Positions 7,553-16,094 of a stretch of 64,000 bases of DNA are shown piece by piece. The number at the start of each line of letters is the position of its first letter. Within the stretch, counting starts at the first letter, position 1. Location of the stretch: NCBI RefSeq assembly GCF_016889705.1, contig NZ_CP069526.1, positions 7,637,001-7,701,000 of the forward strand, written 5' to 3'. The notes below the pieces were generated by a model. The model worked only from the letters and a program-made list of their open reading frames with translations, was not told the DNA's origin and did no database searches. Position numbers and translations under genes: made by a program. This stretch comes from Amycolatopsis sp. FDAARGOS 1241. Lineage in GTDB: Bacteria > Actinomycetota > Actinomycetes > Mycobacteriales > Pseudonocardiaceae.

Positions 7553-8841
7553 CTCTCATGGCCGAATCGCCCCTCAGCGAGGCCGACGACCTCGCGTCAA
7601 CCGCCGTCGTCGGCATGGGCTACGTGGGCCTGCCGACGGCGCTGGGCTTGCACGCCGCCGGCGCGCGCGTGCTGGGCCTCGACACGAGCGCCGCGCGGCG
7701 CGAGACGATCGCCTCCGGCGAACCCGACCTGGTCGACGCCGACGTCGCGCGCCTGGCGGCGGCCCGCGGCGACGACCGCTTCGCAGTCACCGGCGACCCC
7801 GCGCGGCTGGCCGAAGCCGACTCGGTGATCGTCTGCGTCCCGACGCCACTGGACCGCTACCTGACGCCGGACCTCGGCCCGCTGCGGTCGGCGTGCCAGG
7901 CCGTGGTCGAGCACGCGCGGCCGGGGCAGACGCTCATCCTCACGTCCACCAGCTACGTCGGCACCACGCGGGAGCTGCTCGTGGAACCGTTGGCCGACCG
8001 GGGCCTCGTGGTCGGCAAGGACGTGTTCGTGGCGTTCAGCCCGGAACGCATCGACCCCGGCGTCCCCGAGCACACGCAACTCGGCACACCCCGCGTCGTC
8101 GGCGGCTGCACGGCGGCGTGCGCCGGCCGCGCACGGCGCGTGCTGGAACGCTTGACCCCGCTCGTGCACGAGGTGTCCTCGGCCGAAGTGGCGGAACTGA
8201 CGAAGCTGTACGAAAACTCGTTCCGCGCGGTGAACATCGCACTGGCCAACGAGTTCGCCGGGATCTGCTCGACGTTCGAGCTCGACCCGATCGAGGTCAC
8301 GCGCGCGGCGGCGACCAAACCGTACGGCTTCATGACCTTCTACCCCGGACCGGGCGTCGGCGGCCACTGCATCCCGTGCGACCCGCACTACCTGCTGTGG
8401 CAGCTGCGCGAGGCCCGCGGCACCGCTCCGCTGATCAGCCAGGCCATGACGTCGATCGCCCACCGGCCGGGCCAGGTGGCCGACCGCGTGACCGCCACGC
8501 TGTCCGCCGCGGGCCGCGGGGTGGCGGGCACGCACATCGTCGTGGTGGGCGTGACGTACAAGCCCGGCGTGCGCGACCTGCGTGAGTCGTCCGCCCTGGA
8601 GATCCTCGAGCGACTGGCCGCTCGCGGCGCCAAGGTCGACTATCACGACCCCCTCATTCCGGAGCTGTCGCTGGGCGACCGGTCGCTCCAGAGCGTCCCC
8701 GACCCGCACGGCACGGACTTCGACCTGGCGCTGATCCACACCGTCCACCCCGGACAGTCCTACGACTGGATCGAGCACTGCCCCCTCGTCCTCGACGCGA
8801 CTTACACGTTCGAGGCCGCCGGGCACCGCGAACTCGTCTGA
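7549..8841 (+). CDS. UDP-glucose/UDP-N-acetylhexosamine 6-dehydrogenase family
   Basis: About 430 residues. Rossmann motif VVGMGYVGLP, middle-domain signature SPERIDPG followed by PRVVGG, and catalytic Cys in GVGGHCIPCDPHYL. The C-terminal UDP-binding domain shows VVVGVTYKPGVRDLRES. The SPERIDPG/PRVVGG wording is closer to WecC/WbpA (UDP-ManNAc or UDP-GlcNAc dehydrogenases) than to typical UDP-glucose dehydrogenases, but substrate is not certain. The TTG at 7549 is chosen because AAAGGGGA precedes it by 7 nt and it overlaps the upstream stop (TTGA); ATG 7558 is the alternative. It would supply a UDP-uronic acid precursor to the glycosyltransferase downstream. Confidence 0.93.
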   Translation: MTLMAESPLSEADDLASTAVVGMGYVGLPTALGLHAAGARVLGLDTSAARRETIASGEPDLVDADVARLAAARGDDRFAVTGDPARLAEADSVIVCVPTPLDRYLTPDLGPLRSACQAVVEHARPGQTLILTSTSYVGTTRELLVEPLADRGLVVGKDVFVAFSPERIDPGVPEHTQLGTPRVVGGCTAACAGRARRVLERLTPLVHEVSSAEVAELTKLYENSFRAVNIALANEFAGICSTFELDPIEVTRAAATKPYGFMTFYPGPGVGGHCIPCDPHYLLWQLREARGTAPLISQAMTSIAHRPGQVADRVTATLSAAGRGVAGTHIVVVGVTYKPGVRDLRESSALEILERLAARGAKVDYHDPLIPELSLGDRSLQSVPDPHGTDFDLALIHTVHPGQSYDWIEHCPLVLDATYTFEAAGHRELV

Positions 8842-8925
8842 CCCCGGCGCGGCCGCTTCGCCTGTCCGTTGCGGCCGCGCCGGCCTGTTCCATCCCAGCG
8901 ATTACTCCGACGAAAGGGCGAACCC

Positions 8926-9909
8926 ATGCGGTGCTTGGTGACCGGCGGGGCCGGCTTCATCGGTTCCCACCTGACCGAGCGGCTGCTCGGCGAAGACCGC
9001 GAGGTGGTGGTGCTGGACGACTTCAGCACCGGCACCGCGCAGAACCTCGCGGCCGTCGCGGACGACCCACGGCTGCGGATCGTCCGCGGCTCCGTGTGCG
9101 ATCCGGAGGCGGTGGAGTCGTGCCTGGCGGGGGTCGAGCAGATCTACCACCTCGCCGCGGCCGTCGGCGTGTTCACGATCATGCGCAAGACCCTGCAGAG
9201 CCTGCGTACCAACCTGCTCGGCACCGAAGTCGTGCTCGACGCGGCGCTGCGGCACGACGCCCGCATCCTCGTCACCTCGACCAGCGAGGTCTACGGCAAG
9301 AACACGTCGATCGGCCTGCGCGAAGACGACGACCGCGTGGTCGGCTCGCCGTTGAAGAACCGCTGGTCCTACGCCGAAGCGAAGGCGCTCGACGAGACGT
9401 TCACCCACCTCTACGGCACCGAGCTCGGGGTGCGGACGGTGCTGGTGCGGCTGTTCAACACCGTCGGCCCGCGCCAGCGCGGCCGCTACGGCATGGTCGT
9501 GCCGCGGTTCGTCGACCAGGCGCTGACCGGGCAGCCGCTCACGGTGTTCGGCACGGGCCGGCAGACGCGGTGCTTCTGCCACGTGCTCGACGTCGTGCCC
9601 GCGCTGGTCGCGCTGCTCGACGACGAGTCGGCGCACGGCACTGTGTACAACCTCGGCAGCCCGGAGCAGGTGAGCATCGAAGAGCTCGCGGGGCTCGTCA
9701 TCGCGGCGACGAAGTCCGGCAGCGAGATCGTGAAGGTGCCCTACTCCGAGGCTTACGGTGAGGGGTACGAGGACATGCAGCGGCGTATTCCGAACTGTGC
9801 GCGGGCCGCGCAGCAGGTCGGGTTCCGGGCGGCGCACAGCCTGCGGGAAACCATCGACGCCGTGATCGACGACCGGCGGGCGCACCTGCGGGCCGCCGTC
9901 GCCGGTTGA
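8926..9909 (+). CDS. NAD-dependent nucleotide-sugar epimerase/dehydratase
   Basis: 327 residues, extended SDR. GGAGFIGSHL at the N-terminus binds NAD, VTSTSEVYGK supplies the Ser/Thr region, and YAEAKALDE gives the catalytic Tyr and Lys. VRLFNTVGPRQ and GTGRQTRCFCHVLDV are typical of UDP-sugar epimerase/decarboxylase relatives. GAAAGGG precedes ATG 8926. The stop overlaps the next start by 1 nt. Together with the dehydrogenase it probably converts a UDP-hexose(amine) into an epimerised or uronic sugar donor. Exact product unknown. Confidence 0.92.
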   Translation: MRCLVTGGAGFIGSHLTERLLGEDREVVVLDDFSTGTAQNLAAVADDPRLRIVRGSVCDPEAVESCLAGVEQIYHLAAAVGVFTIMRKTLQSLRTNLLGTEVVLDAALRHDARILVTSTSEVYGKNTSIGLREDDDRVVGSPLKNRWSYAEAKALDETFTHLYGTELGVRTVLVRLFNTVGPRQRGRYGMVVPRFVDQALTGQPLTVFGTGRQTRCFCHVLDVVPALVALLDDESAHGTVYNLGSPEQVSIEELAGLVIAATKSGSEIVKVPYSEAYGEGYEDMQRRIPNCARAAQQVGFRAAHSLRETIDAVIDDRRAHLRAAVAG

Positions 9910-10982
9910 TGCCAACGCGCCCGGCCCGGCCGCGTCACCGCGGCCGGGTCGCCTTGCTGCTCGTCTGCGAGCTGCTGGTGCTGACGTTGCTGCGGGACGG
10001 AGGAGCGCGCGCGGCCGTGCGGCCACACACGATCGCGTCGCTCCCCTATTGGAACCTGGCCGACGGGACCGCGACGGTGCAGTCGCACACATCGCAGGTG
10101 ACGGAGGCTTCGCCGTGGCTCTACGGCCTCGACGCCGAGGGCCGGCTCGTCCCGCAGTCGGAGCGCACGGGTGATCTCGCGCAGCTGCGCGCCACGGGCG
10201 TGGAGCTGACTCCGACGATCGCGAACGTCACCGAGGGCCGGTGGCACCCGCAGATCGTGCAGCGGATCCTGCACGATCCGCCGGAGCTGACGCAGCACGT
10301 GGCGGACATCGTCGCGCTGGCCGTGGGTGAGGACTTCGCGGGTATCGACATCGACTACGAGGAGCTGCGCGCCGGCGACCGCGCGGCGTTCACGGAATTC
10401 ATCACGCGGCTCGCGGATTCGCTGCACCGCAACGAAAAACGCCTGTCGGTCGACGTTTTCGCCAAGACGACGGACGTCGGCTACGACGAGCGCAACCGTG
10501 CCCAGGACTACGCCGCGCTGGGCCGTGTGGCCGACCAGGTCCGGCTGATGGCCTACGACTACCACTGGCAGACATCGGCACCGGGCCCGATCGCGCCCGA
10601 GGGCTGGGTCCGCGACGTGCTGACGTACACCGTGACGCAGATCCCGCCCGGGAAGATCGTCCTGGGCGTGCCGATGTACGGCTACGACTGGGTGGGCCAC
10701 AGCGGCGTGCCGGTGACGTGGGTGCAGGCCTACGGCCGTTCGCGGGAGTTCGGCGCGGCCGTGGAGTGGGACGGCTTCAGCGAGTCGCCGCACTTCACCT
10801 ACACCGATTCCGCCGGGCAGCGGCACGACGTCTGGTTCGAGAACGCCTACAGCGCCTCGATCAAGTTCGCACAGGCGCGGCAGTTCCGGATCGGCGGGGT
10901 GTTCCTCTGGCTGTTCGGCACGGAGGACGACCTCGTCTGGTCCAAACTCGACACTTACTGGACACCCGCGGAGGCTCGATGA
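9909..10982 (+). CDS. exported GH18-family glycoside hydrolase-like protein
   Basis: 357 residues. The N-terminal hydrophobic segment VALLLVCELLVLTLL suggests a signal anchor. The barrel shows AGIDIDYEEL, the GH18 DxDxE signature with the catalytic Glu kept; the first Asp of the longer motif is Ala, as in some spore-type relatives. Later barrel motifs QVRLMAYDYHW and GVPMYGYDW match the family. It starts at ATG 9909 overlapping the epimerase TGA, and its own stop overlaps the glycosyltransferase ATG. GH18 proteins cleave beta-1,4-GlcNAc linkages; in this operon it may trim or release the nascent polymer. Confidence 0.9.
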   Translation: MPTRPARPRHRGRVALLLVCELLVLTLLRDGGARAAVRPHTIASLPYWNLADGTATVQSHTSQVTEASPWLYGLDAEGRLVPQSERTGDLAQLRATGVELTPTIANVTEGRWHPQIVQRILHDPPELTQHVADIVALAVGEDFAGIDIDYEELRAGDRAAFTEFITRLADSLHRNEKRLSVDVFAKTTDVGYDERNRAQDYAALGRVADQVRLMAYDYHWQTSAPGPIAPEGWVRDVLTYTVTQIPPGKIVLGVPMYGYDWVGHSGVPVTWVQAYGRSREFGAAVEWDGFSESPHFTYTDSAGQRHDVWFENAYSASIKFAQARQFRIGGVFLWLFGTEDDLVWSKLDTYWTPAEAR

Positions 10983-12802
10983 TCCCCCTTTGGCTGATGG
11001 CAATCTTCGTCTTCGGGGTGAACTTCACGTTGTGGGGCACTGCCGGGCTCGCGCGTGCGATCGAGAACCGCCTCCGCCGGCCGCGGCCGGCCCAGCCGTT
11101 GCCCGTGCCGTGCCGCCACCCGGGCGGCGTGCGCCGCTCGCGGGTCGCCGTGCTCATGGCCGCGCACAACGAGGAGATCGTGATCGCCGACTCGCTGGCC
11201 GCCATCACCCGCCTCGTCCGGCCCGAAAACGTCCACGTCGTCTCCGACGGTTCCACCGACCGCACGGTCGAGATCGCCCTCGCGTGCGGGGTGAATGTCA
11301 CCGAGACTCCCGTCAACGTCGGCAAAGCCGGCGCCCTGGAAGAAGGCGTGCGCCACTTCTCCCTCGCCACCCGCTTCGACGCCGTGCTGCTGCTCGACGC
11401 CGACACCCGCCTCGACCCCGGCTATTTCGACGCCGCCCTCCCGGAATTCGACGACCCGGCCGTGGTCGCCGTCGCCGGCTGCGCCGCCACCGACTGGTCC
11501 GCCGCCAAGCGGGGGTTTGCCGCCTGGCTGTTCACCGCGCACCGCTCCCGCATCTACGCCGTGCTCCAACGCCTCCTCAAGTTCGGCCAAACCTGGCACC
11601 GCACCAACGCGACGCCGATCGTCCCGGGCTTCGCCAGCCTTTATCGAGCCCACGTGCTGCCGCGGATCGACATCAACCCGCCGGGGCTCGTGATCGAGGA
11701 CTTCAACATGACGTTCGAGGTGTACCGCCGGCGCCTGGGCAAGGTCGGCTTCTCCTTGCGCGCCGTCGCCGTCACCCAGGACCCGGACTCGCTGCGGGAC
11801 TACGTGCGCCAAACCCGCCGGTGGGCCCTGGGCTTCTGGCAGACAGTCCGCCGCTTCCGGCCACGCGCCGACCTCTTCACGGCCATGCTCGGTCTCTACC
11901 TCGTCGAACTCGTACTGGCCAGCGTCTTCATGGCCCTGCTCCCCTTCGTGGTCGTCCTGCTCCTCCTCGCTGAGTTGCCTGGCTTCCTCGCCGTACCCGT
12001 AGCCGGCGACGTCACCCTCGCCGTCGGCCACTACGTCAACCTCCCGACGATCGCCTTCGGCATCCTCCTGCCCGACGTGATCCTGACGGTCGCCGTCGCC
12101 CTCACCGAACGCCGCGCCCGCTACCTCCTCATGGCGCCCTTCTACCTCCCCCTCCGTTGTCTCGACGCGTTCGTCGCTCTCTGGACGCTCCCCCGCGCCT
12201 GGCTCGAACGCTCCACCGGCCGCTGGCAGAGCCCCTCCCGCCGCGCCGCCGATGCCTCCGGCCTCTCCGGCGTCTCTGATGTCTCCGAGGTCTCCGTCGG
12301 CGCCCCCGGCCAGCCCCTACCCGGAGGCCCGCAACCGCACCAGACCCGCGGCCCGCGTCCTCGTGAATCCCACTCCAGTGGCTCGCTACCGCACCAGTCT
12401 CAACCCAGCAGCTCCCTCCCGCACCAGTCTCGACCCAGCAGCACGCTCCCTGGCCAGTCCCACTCCAGCGGCTCCCTCCCGCACCAGTCTCAACCCAACG
12501 GCCCACTCCCTCGCCAGCCGCAACCCAGCAGCACCCTCCCCGGCCAGTCCCATCCCAACGGCCCGCTCCCGCACCAGACCCACCCCAGCGGCCCACTCAC
12601 TCGCCAGTCCCAGCCCAGCGGCGGTTCGCTCCCCCGCCAGTCCCAATCCAGCAGCACCCTCGCCCGCCAGCCACACCCCACCGGACCCGGGCGAGGCCAC
12701 TCCATCCCGGACCACTCCACTGCCGACTCCGAACCGATCTGGCCATCGGAGCTGCCCCCGGAATGGCCGCCCGACCCGTTCCCGCGCGAGAAGGTCAGCT
12801 GA
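10979..12802 (+). CDS. membrane glycosyltransferase (GT2) with repetitive C-terminal tail
   Basis: 607 residues. One N-terminal membrane segment is followed by a GT2 catalytic domain: MAAHNEE, SDGSTD, LLDADT, VIEDFNMTFE and QTRRWALGFW. These are the D,D,D,Q/RxxRW residues of processive synthases such as hyaluronan, PNAG and cellulose synthases. Three to four membrane helices follow (LVELVLASVFMALLPFVVVL onward). From about residue 460 the protein becomes a disordered Ser/Pro/Gln/His tail of about ten 10-residue repeats. RBS GGAGG; ATGA overlap with the GH18 gene. Probably polymerises and exports an amino-sugar or uronic polysaccharide. Confidence 0.93.
   Translation: MIPLWLMAIFVFGVNFTLWGTAGLARAIENRLRRPRPAQPLPVPCRHPGGVRRSRVAVLMAAHNEEIVIADSLAAITRLVRPENVHVVSDGSTDRTVEIALACGVNVTETPVNVGKAGALEEGVRHFSLATRFDAVLLLDADTRLDPGYFDAALPEFDDPAVVAVAGCAATDWSAAKRGFAAWLFTAHRSRIYAVLQRLLKFGQTWHRTNATPIVPGFASLYRAHVLPRIDINPPGLVIEDFNMTFEVYRRRLGKVGFSLRAVAVTQDPDSLRDYVRQTRRWALGFWQTVRRFRPRADLFTAMLGLYLVELVLASVFMALLPFVVVLLLLAELPGFLAVPVAGDVTLAVGHYVNLPTIAFGILLPDVILTVAVALTERRARYLLMAPFYLPLRCLDAFVALWTLPRAWLERSTGRWQSPSRRAADASGLSGVSDVSEVSVGAPGQPLPGGPQPHQTRGPRPRESHSSGSLPHQSQPSSSLPHQSRPSSTLPGQSHSSGSLPHQSQPNGPLPRQPQPSSTLPGQSHPNGPLPHQTHPSGPLTRQSQPSGGSLPRQSQSSSTLARQPHPTGPGRGHSIPDHSTADSEPIWPSELPPEWPPDPFPREKVS
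12362..12690 (+). repeat. 30-bp tandem repeats within the glycosyltransferase gene
   Basis: About ten units of 30 bp, each coding for a variant of LPHQSQPSSS, with one unit lengthened to 33 bp. The plus strand is C- and A-rich and T-poor. All units stay in frame, so the tract encodes an extended hydrophilic tail. Repeat number is likely to differ between strains. Confidence 0.85.
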
Positions 12803-12895
12803 CCACTCGCATCCCGCCTCGGCAGCCGGCAGCACCCACGGGTCGCGCCGGAACCCACTCGCGGCTGCGACCGTAGAACCCTTGTTCCGCAGGCG

Positions 12896-14038
12896 TCACG
12901 CGCCCTTGGCCAGCGCGAGCTTCTGCGCGGCGCTCACCAACGGCAGCAACCGCGTTCCGAAGTTGCGCACCGCCATCCCCGCACGTGTCGCGGGGATCAG
13001 CAACGCCGTGGCCACGGGAACCTTGCGCTGTTTGGGATCCGACAGCTTCCGGTGCGCCGCCTCGTACCGCCGGAAGGCCAAGGCCGGATCGTGCGGGCTC
13101 GCCACCAGTTCGGTTGCGAGTGTGTACGCCCCAGCCATCGCCAGCGTCGAGCCGTCTCCGAACAACGACACACACGAAGCCGCGTCGCCCACCAGCACCA
13201 CCCGGCCCGCCGACCACTTCGGGACGCGCACGCGGCTCACGGAATCGAAGTACAAGTCCTCGGCCACGCGCACGTGCTCGCGCAGCTCGGGCACCCGCCA
13301 GCCCGCCCCGGCATACGCGTTCTCCAGCAACCGCTTGTGCTGCTCCGCGTCTCGGTGGTCGAAGCCGGGCACCGCCCGGCCGCGGAACATGAACGCCACG
13401 ATCCCGCGCTCCCGCGACGGGTGCAGCGCCATCGCACGCCCCGGCGAGTTGTACATGACGATCTCAGTGCGATCGCTCACCGGTCCGTCGAACGGCATGG
13501 TCGCAACGTATACGCCCATGTGCTCCACGAATCCCGGCTCCGGCCCGAACGCGAGCCGGCGCACCGCCGAATGCAGCCCGTCGGCGCCCACCACGAGGTC
13601 GAACCGCCGCGGCGCACCGTGCTCGAACGTGACGTCGACGCCGCCCGCATCCTGCGCGAGCGCGACTACGGAATCCTGGAACACGTACTCCGCGTCGTCG
13701 CCGCTCGCGTCGTGCAGGATGCGCGCGAGATCGGTGCGGGTCAGCTCGACGCCGGTGCCACCGCCATCGTCCATCGGCACCCGGCCGACGCTCTTCCCCC
13801 GGTCGTTCACAAACCTCAGGCTCGTGACGCCGGTGGCCGCCTCCCGCAGCCGCGCGCTGATGCCCATCTTCCGCGCCACGTCGGCAGCAGGCCCGCGCAC
13901 GTCGACCGGACTGCCGCTCGAGCGCAGTCCCGCCGCGCGTTCCACCACGGTCGGGTGGTACCCGGCGCGCACCAGCCAGTGGGCGAGCGTCGGTCCGGCG
14001 ACACCCGCACCGGAAATCAGCACTGTCTTCGTGGCCAT
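12896..14038 (-). CDS. FAD-dependent monooxygenase, class A
   Basis: 380 residues. ISGAGVAGPTLAHWL is the FAD dinucleotide fold, VVGADGLHSAVR is the DG motif, and VVLVGDAASCVSLFGDG is the GD motif. This set defines p-hydroxybenzoate-hydroxylase-type monooxygenases; TetX-like and aromatic-polyketide hydroxylases belong here too. Substrate cannot be decided. It is divergent from an unusual TetR-type gene with TGACCGTCGGTCA between them, so it is probably induced by a small molecule. Confidence 0.9.
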   Translation of the reverse strand: MATKTVLISGAGVAGPTLAHWLVRAGYHPTVVERAAGLRSSGSPVDVRGPAADVARKMGISARLREAATGVTSLRFVNDRGKSVGRVPMDDGGGTGVELTRTDLARILHDASGDDAEYVFQDSVVALAQDAGGVDVTFEHGAPRRFDLVVGADGLHSAVRRLAFGPEPGFVEHMGVYVATMPFDGPVSDRTEIVMYNSPGRAMALHPSRERGIVAFMFRGRAVPGFDHRDAEQHKRLLENAYAGAGWRVPELREHVRVAEDLYFDSVSRVRVPKWSAGRVVLVGDAASCVSLFGDGSTLAMAGAYTLATELVASPHDPALAFRRYEAAHRKLSDPKQRKVPVATALLIPATRAGMAVRNFGTRLLPLVSAAQKLALAKGA

Positions 14039-14069
14039 CGGTCATTCCTCCCCAGCCCGACGATCTATC

Positions 14070-14082
14070 TGACCGTCGGTCA
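14070..14082. promoter_or_regulatory. TetR-type operator
   Basis: TGACCGTCGGTCA, a 13-bp perfect palindrome (5-bp arms), lies 31 bp upstream of the monooxygenase start. Half sites GGTCA (14109-14113) and TGACC (14129-14133) follow next to the regulator start, suggesting a second, wider site. The form matches known TetR-family operators. Confidence 0.6.
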
Positions 14083-14135
14083 GTGCCGAAGGTACACGCC
14101 TGTCCACTGGTCAGGCAAGGAGGTAAGCTGACCGG

Positions 14136-14837
14136 GTGACAGAAGACGTTCCCCCCGACACCCGGGCCCGCATCCTGAGCGCCGCGATGGACATGTTCGC
14201 CGCGCGCGGATACCACGCGACGTCGGTGCGGGAAATCGCCGAACGGGTCGGTGTCACGAAGACCGCGGTGCTGTACCACTTCCCCGGCAAGGCCGACATC
14301 ATCGCCGCGCTCACCGAGCCGATGCTGGTCGACCTGGAGGCCGCGATCGACTCCGCCCAGGCCCTCGCGCCGGACCCGCACCGGGCCCGGGACGCGGTGA
14401 TCGAGGGCCTGCTCGACGTGTGGCTCCGGCACCGCTACCTGCTGCGCCTCAACCTGCGCGACCTCGGGTTGACGGCGTCCCAGTCGGTGTTCGACCGCTT
14501 CCGCAACGGCATGCTGCGGGCGAACCTGATCGTGGCAGGCCCCGGCGGGGACCTCGCCGGTGACGTTCGGGCCGCGCAGGCCATCGCCATGCTCAGCGAC
14601 CCGGTGGTGCTCTTCGCCGATCAACCGGCCGACGAACTGCGCGCCGCGGTGCTCGACGGGGTCCACCGACTCTTCGACCAGCCGCGCCCGCGTGCCGGGC
14701 GGGGCCGGCCGACGGTCATGACCGACAACCTGATGGTCCTGTGCCGCAAGCTCCACGACGAGGGCTTCTCGGCCGCCCGGATCGCCGACGAGCTGGGCGT
14801 CTCACGCGCGACGGTGTACCGCCATCTGCCGGGCTAG
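14136..14837 (+). CDS. TetR-family regulator with an extra C-terminal recombinase-type HTH
   Basis: 233 residues, longer than usual. The N-terminal TetR HTH is clear (MFAARGYHATSVREIAERVG then TKTAVLYHFPGKADI). The ligand domain ends near residue 185. It is followed by GRGRPTVMTDNLMVLCRKLH and SAARIADELGVSRATVYRHL, which look like the Hin/resolvase-type helix-turn-helix of serine recombinases. The protein therefore has two candidate DNA-binding domains. GTG start with AGGAGG 12 nt upstream. It probably controls the divergent FAD monooxygenase. Confidence 0.88.
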   Translation: MTEDVPPDTRARILSAAMDMFAARGYHATSVREIAERVGVTKTAVLYHFPGKADIIAALTEPMLVDLEAAIDSAQALAPDPHRARDAVIEGLLDVWLRHRYLLRLNLRDLGLTASQSVFDRFRNGMLRANLIVAGPGGDLAGDVRAAQAIAMLSDPVVLFADQPADELRAAVLDGVHRLFDQPRPRAGRGRPTVMTDNLMVLCRKLHDEGFSAARIADELGVSRATVYRHLPG

Positions 14838-14842
14838 CATTA

Positions 14843-14870
14843 TTGAGACGCTTTATGATACTTTTGAGAC
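14843..14870. promoter_or_regulatory. TTGAGAC direct repeats in an AT-rich patch
   Basis: TTGAGAC occurs at 14843-14849 and 14864-14870, 21 bp apart (two helical turns), in a locally AT-rich patch just after the TetR stop. It could be an operator or promoter for the small frame at 14935. Weak evidence. Confidence 0.3.
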
Positions 14871-14934
14871 ACCACCGGCACAGCAGTACTCAGGACTCAC
14901 CGAGAACCCGCGCACCGAGAAACAGGGGAGGCGA

Positions 14935-15057
14935 ATGGACGGAACAACGGCACGACATCCGGGCGTGTCAGCCCAGGACGGAACGGACCGTCTCTTCGTC
15001 GCGCGCGACGACTGTGGTGCCGTCGTCGGCCGTGATGATCGGGCGCTGGATCAGTGA
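14935..15057 (+). CDS. possible small ORF antisense to the ArsC-like gene
   Basis: A 40-codon frame (MDGTTARHPGV start) with a good ribosome-binding site, GGGGAGG, 4 nt before the ATG. It runs into the 3' end of the ArsC-like gene on the other strand. No family recognised. Only the RBS and the AT-rich upstream patch speak for it; it may be chance. Confidence 0.25.
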   Translation: MDGTTARHPGVSAQDGTDRLFVARDDCGAVVGRDDRALDQ

Positions 15058-15324
15058 AGGGTTGGCCGACAGCGCCTCGATCCAGCGGGCACGATCGGCC
15101 GGCGTGCGCGACCACGACTTCAGGTCGAGCTCCGCCGCGACCTTCTCGCCCGTGCGCGTGATGTCCCACGGATCGAGCCCGAGCCGGTCCAGCACGGCCT
15201 CTAGCTCGGCGGGCGTCGGCGGGTCTTCGAGGTAGCGGCGCACCGTGTAGGTGGCACCGGCCTCGTCGAGCAGCGACACGGCGGAGCGGCACTTCGAGCA
15301 CCGCGGATTGACCCAGATCTCCAC
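14968..15324 (-). CDS. ArsC/Spx-like thioredoxin-fold reductase
   Basis: 118 residues. The N-terminus NPRCSKCRSAVSLLDE is the CxxC-containing thioredoxin-fold active site of the ArsC/YffB family. RRYLEDPPTPAELEAVLDRLG and RPIITADDGTTVVARDEETV match the rest of that fold. Members reduce arsenate or have unknown thiol roles; no arsenic-resistance genes are nearby, so a general arsenate-reductase-like label is safest. Confidence 0.85.
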   Translation of the reverse strand: MEIWVNPRCSKCRSAVSLLDEAGATYTVRRYLEDPPTPAELEAVLDRLGLDPWDITRTGEKVAAELDLKSWSRTPADRARWIEALSANPSLIQRPIITADDGTTVVARDEETVRSVLG

Positions 15325-15342
15325 GGGCTCACCGTACGCGAC

Positions 15343-15942
15343 CTACTTCGAGAACGCCTGCAGCTGGCACTGGTCGGCCAGCTTGTCGAGGTTGTCGTAG
15401 GTGTCGGACGAGCCGTCGTCGATGCGCCACGTGAGGCCGTCGGGGTCGACACTGGTGTCGGGGGCCACGTGCACGTGGGCGCCCTGGGCGGTCATGCCCT
15501 TGACCATGTCGTGGAACTGGTCGCTGAACTTCGGGTTGGTTCGCGGCGACAGCTGGGGCGGCTGCAGCGGCAGCTTCCCCTTGCAGACTGCTTCGGCCTT
15601 CTTGGGCTGGGGGCTGTCGTCGTTCACGTCGAGCGCGGGTGGGCTGCCGGGGCCGCCGACGGGCCCGGCGTGCCCGCTCCGTCCACTGAGGACGGCGTGG
15701 CCGTTGGTGCGGAGGCAGGAGTCGTAGGCGTCCCAGTAGGCCTGTTCCTCCTCGGGCAAGCTGTCGAGCCGCAGCTGCAGGCGGCCGGCGTCGGCGCCGA
15801 CCGTGGTCGGCGACTCGGGCGCGCCGGCGGTCGCACTGCTCGTGTCGAGGGTGGCGACCTGCGGCGCGCCAGGCTGGCCGGAGCAGGCGCTGAGCAGGGC
15901 GAACGCGGCGCCGGCGACAAGAACGGTGATGGATGAACGCAC
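15343..15942 (-). CDS. lipoprotein of unknown function
   Basis: About 199 residues from GTG 15942; an in-frame TTG at 15972 is possible. Signal segment SITVLVAGAAFALL ends in the lipobox LSAC, so it is lipid-anchored outside the membrane. A segment WDAYDSCLRTNG resembles the CxRxNG motif seen in actinobacterial lipoproteins near efflux systems, but no transporter is adjacent. C-terminal third: GLTWRIDDGSSDTYDNLDKL. Function unknown. Confidence 0.72.
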   Translation of the reverse strand: MRSSITVLVAGAAFALLSACSGQPGAPQVATLDTSSATAGAPESPTTVGADAGRLQLRLDSLPEEEQAYWDAYDSCLRTNGHAVLSGRSGHAGPVGGPGSPPALDVNDDSPQPKKAEAVCKGKLPLQPPQLSPRTNPKFSDQFHDMVKGMTAQGAHVHVAPDTSVDPDGLTWRIDDGSSDTYDNLDKLADQCQLQAFSK

Positions 15943-16094
15943 GCCGCGAGCGTGCCGGCCGGTTGTGAGCAAGCTGTCACGACGGAGTCAGGAGGCCACG
16001 AGGACGTATCGAGGAGCGCCAACACCCCACGGGTGACGGGCGGGTGCCGCGGATCACCCGCCTGAGAAGGGCGTTTTCGGCGTACCGTTCACCC

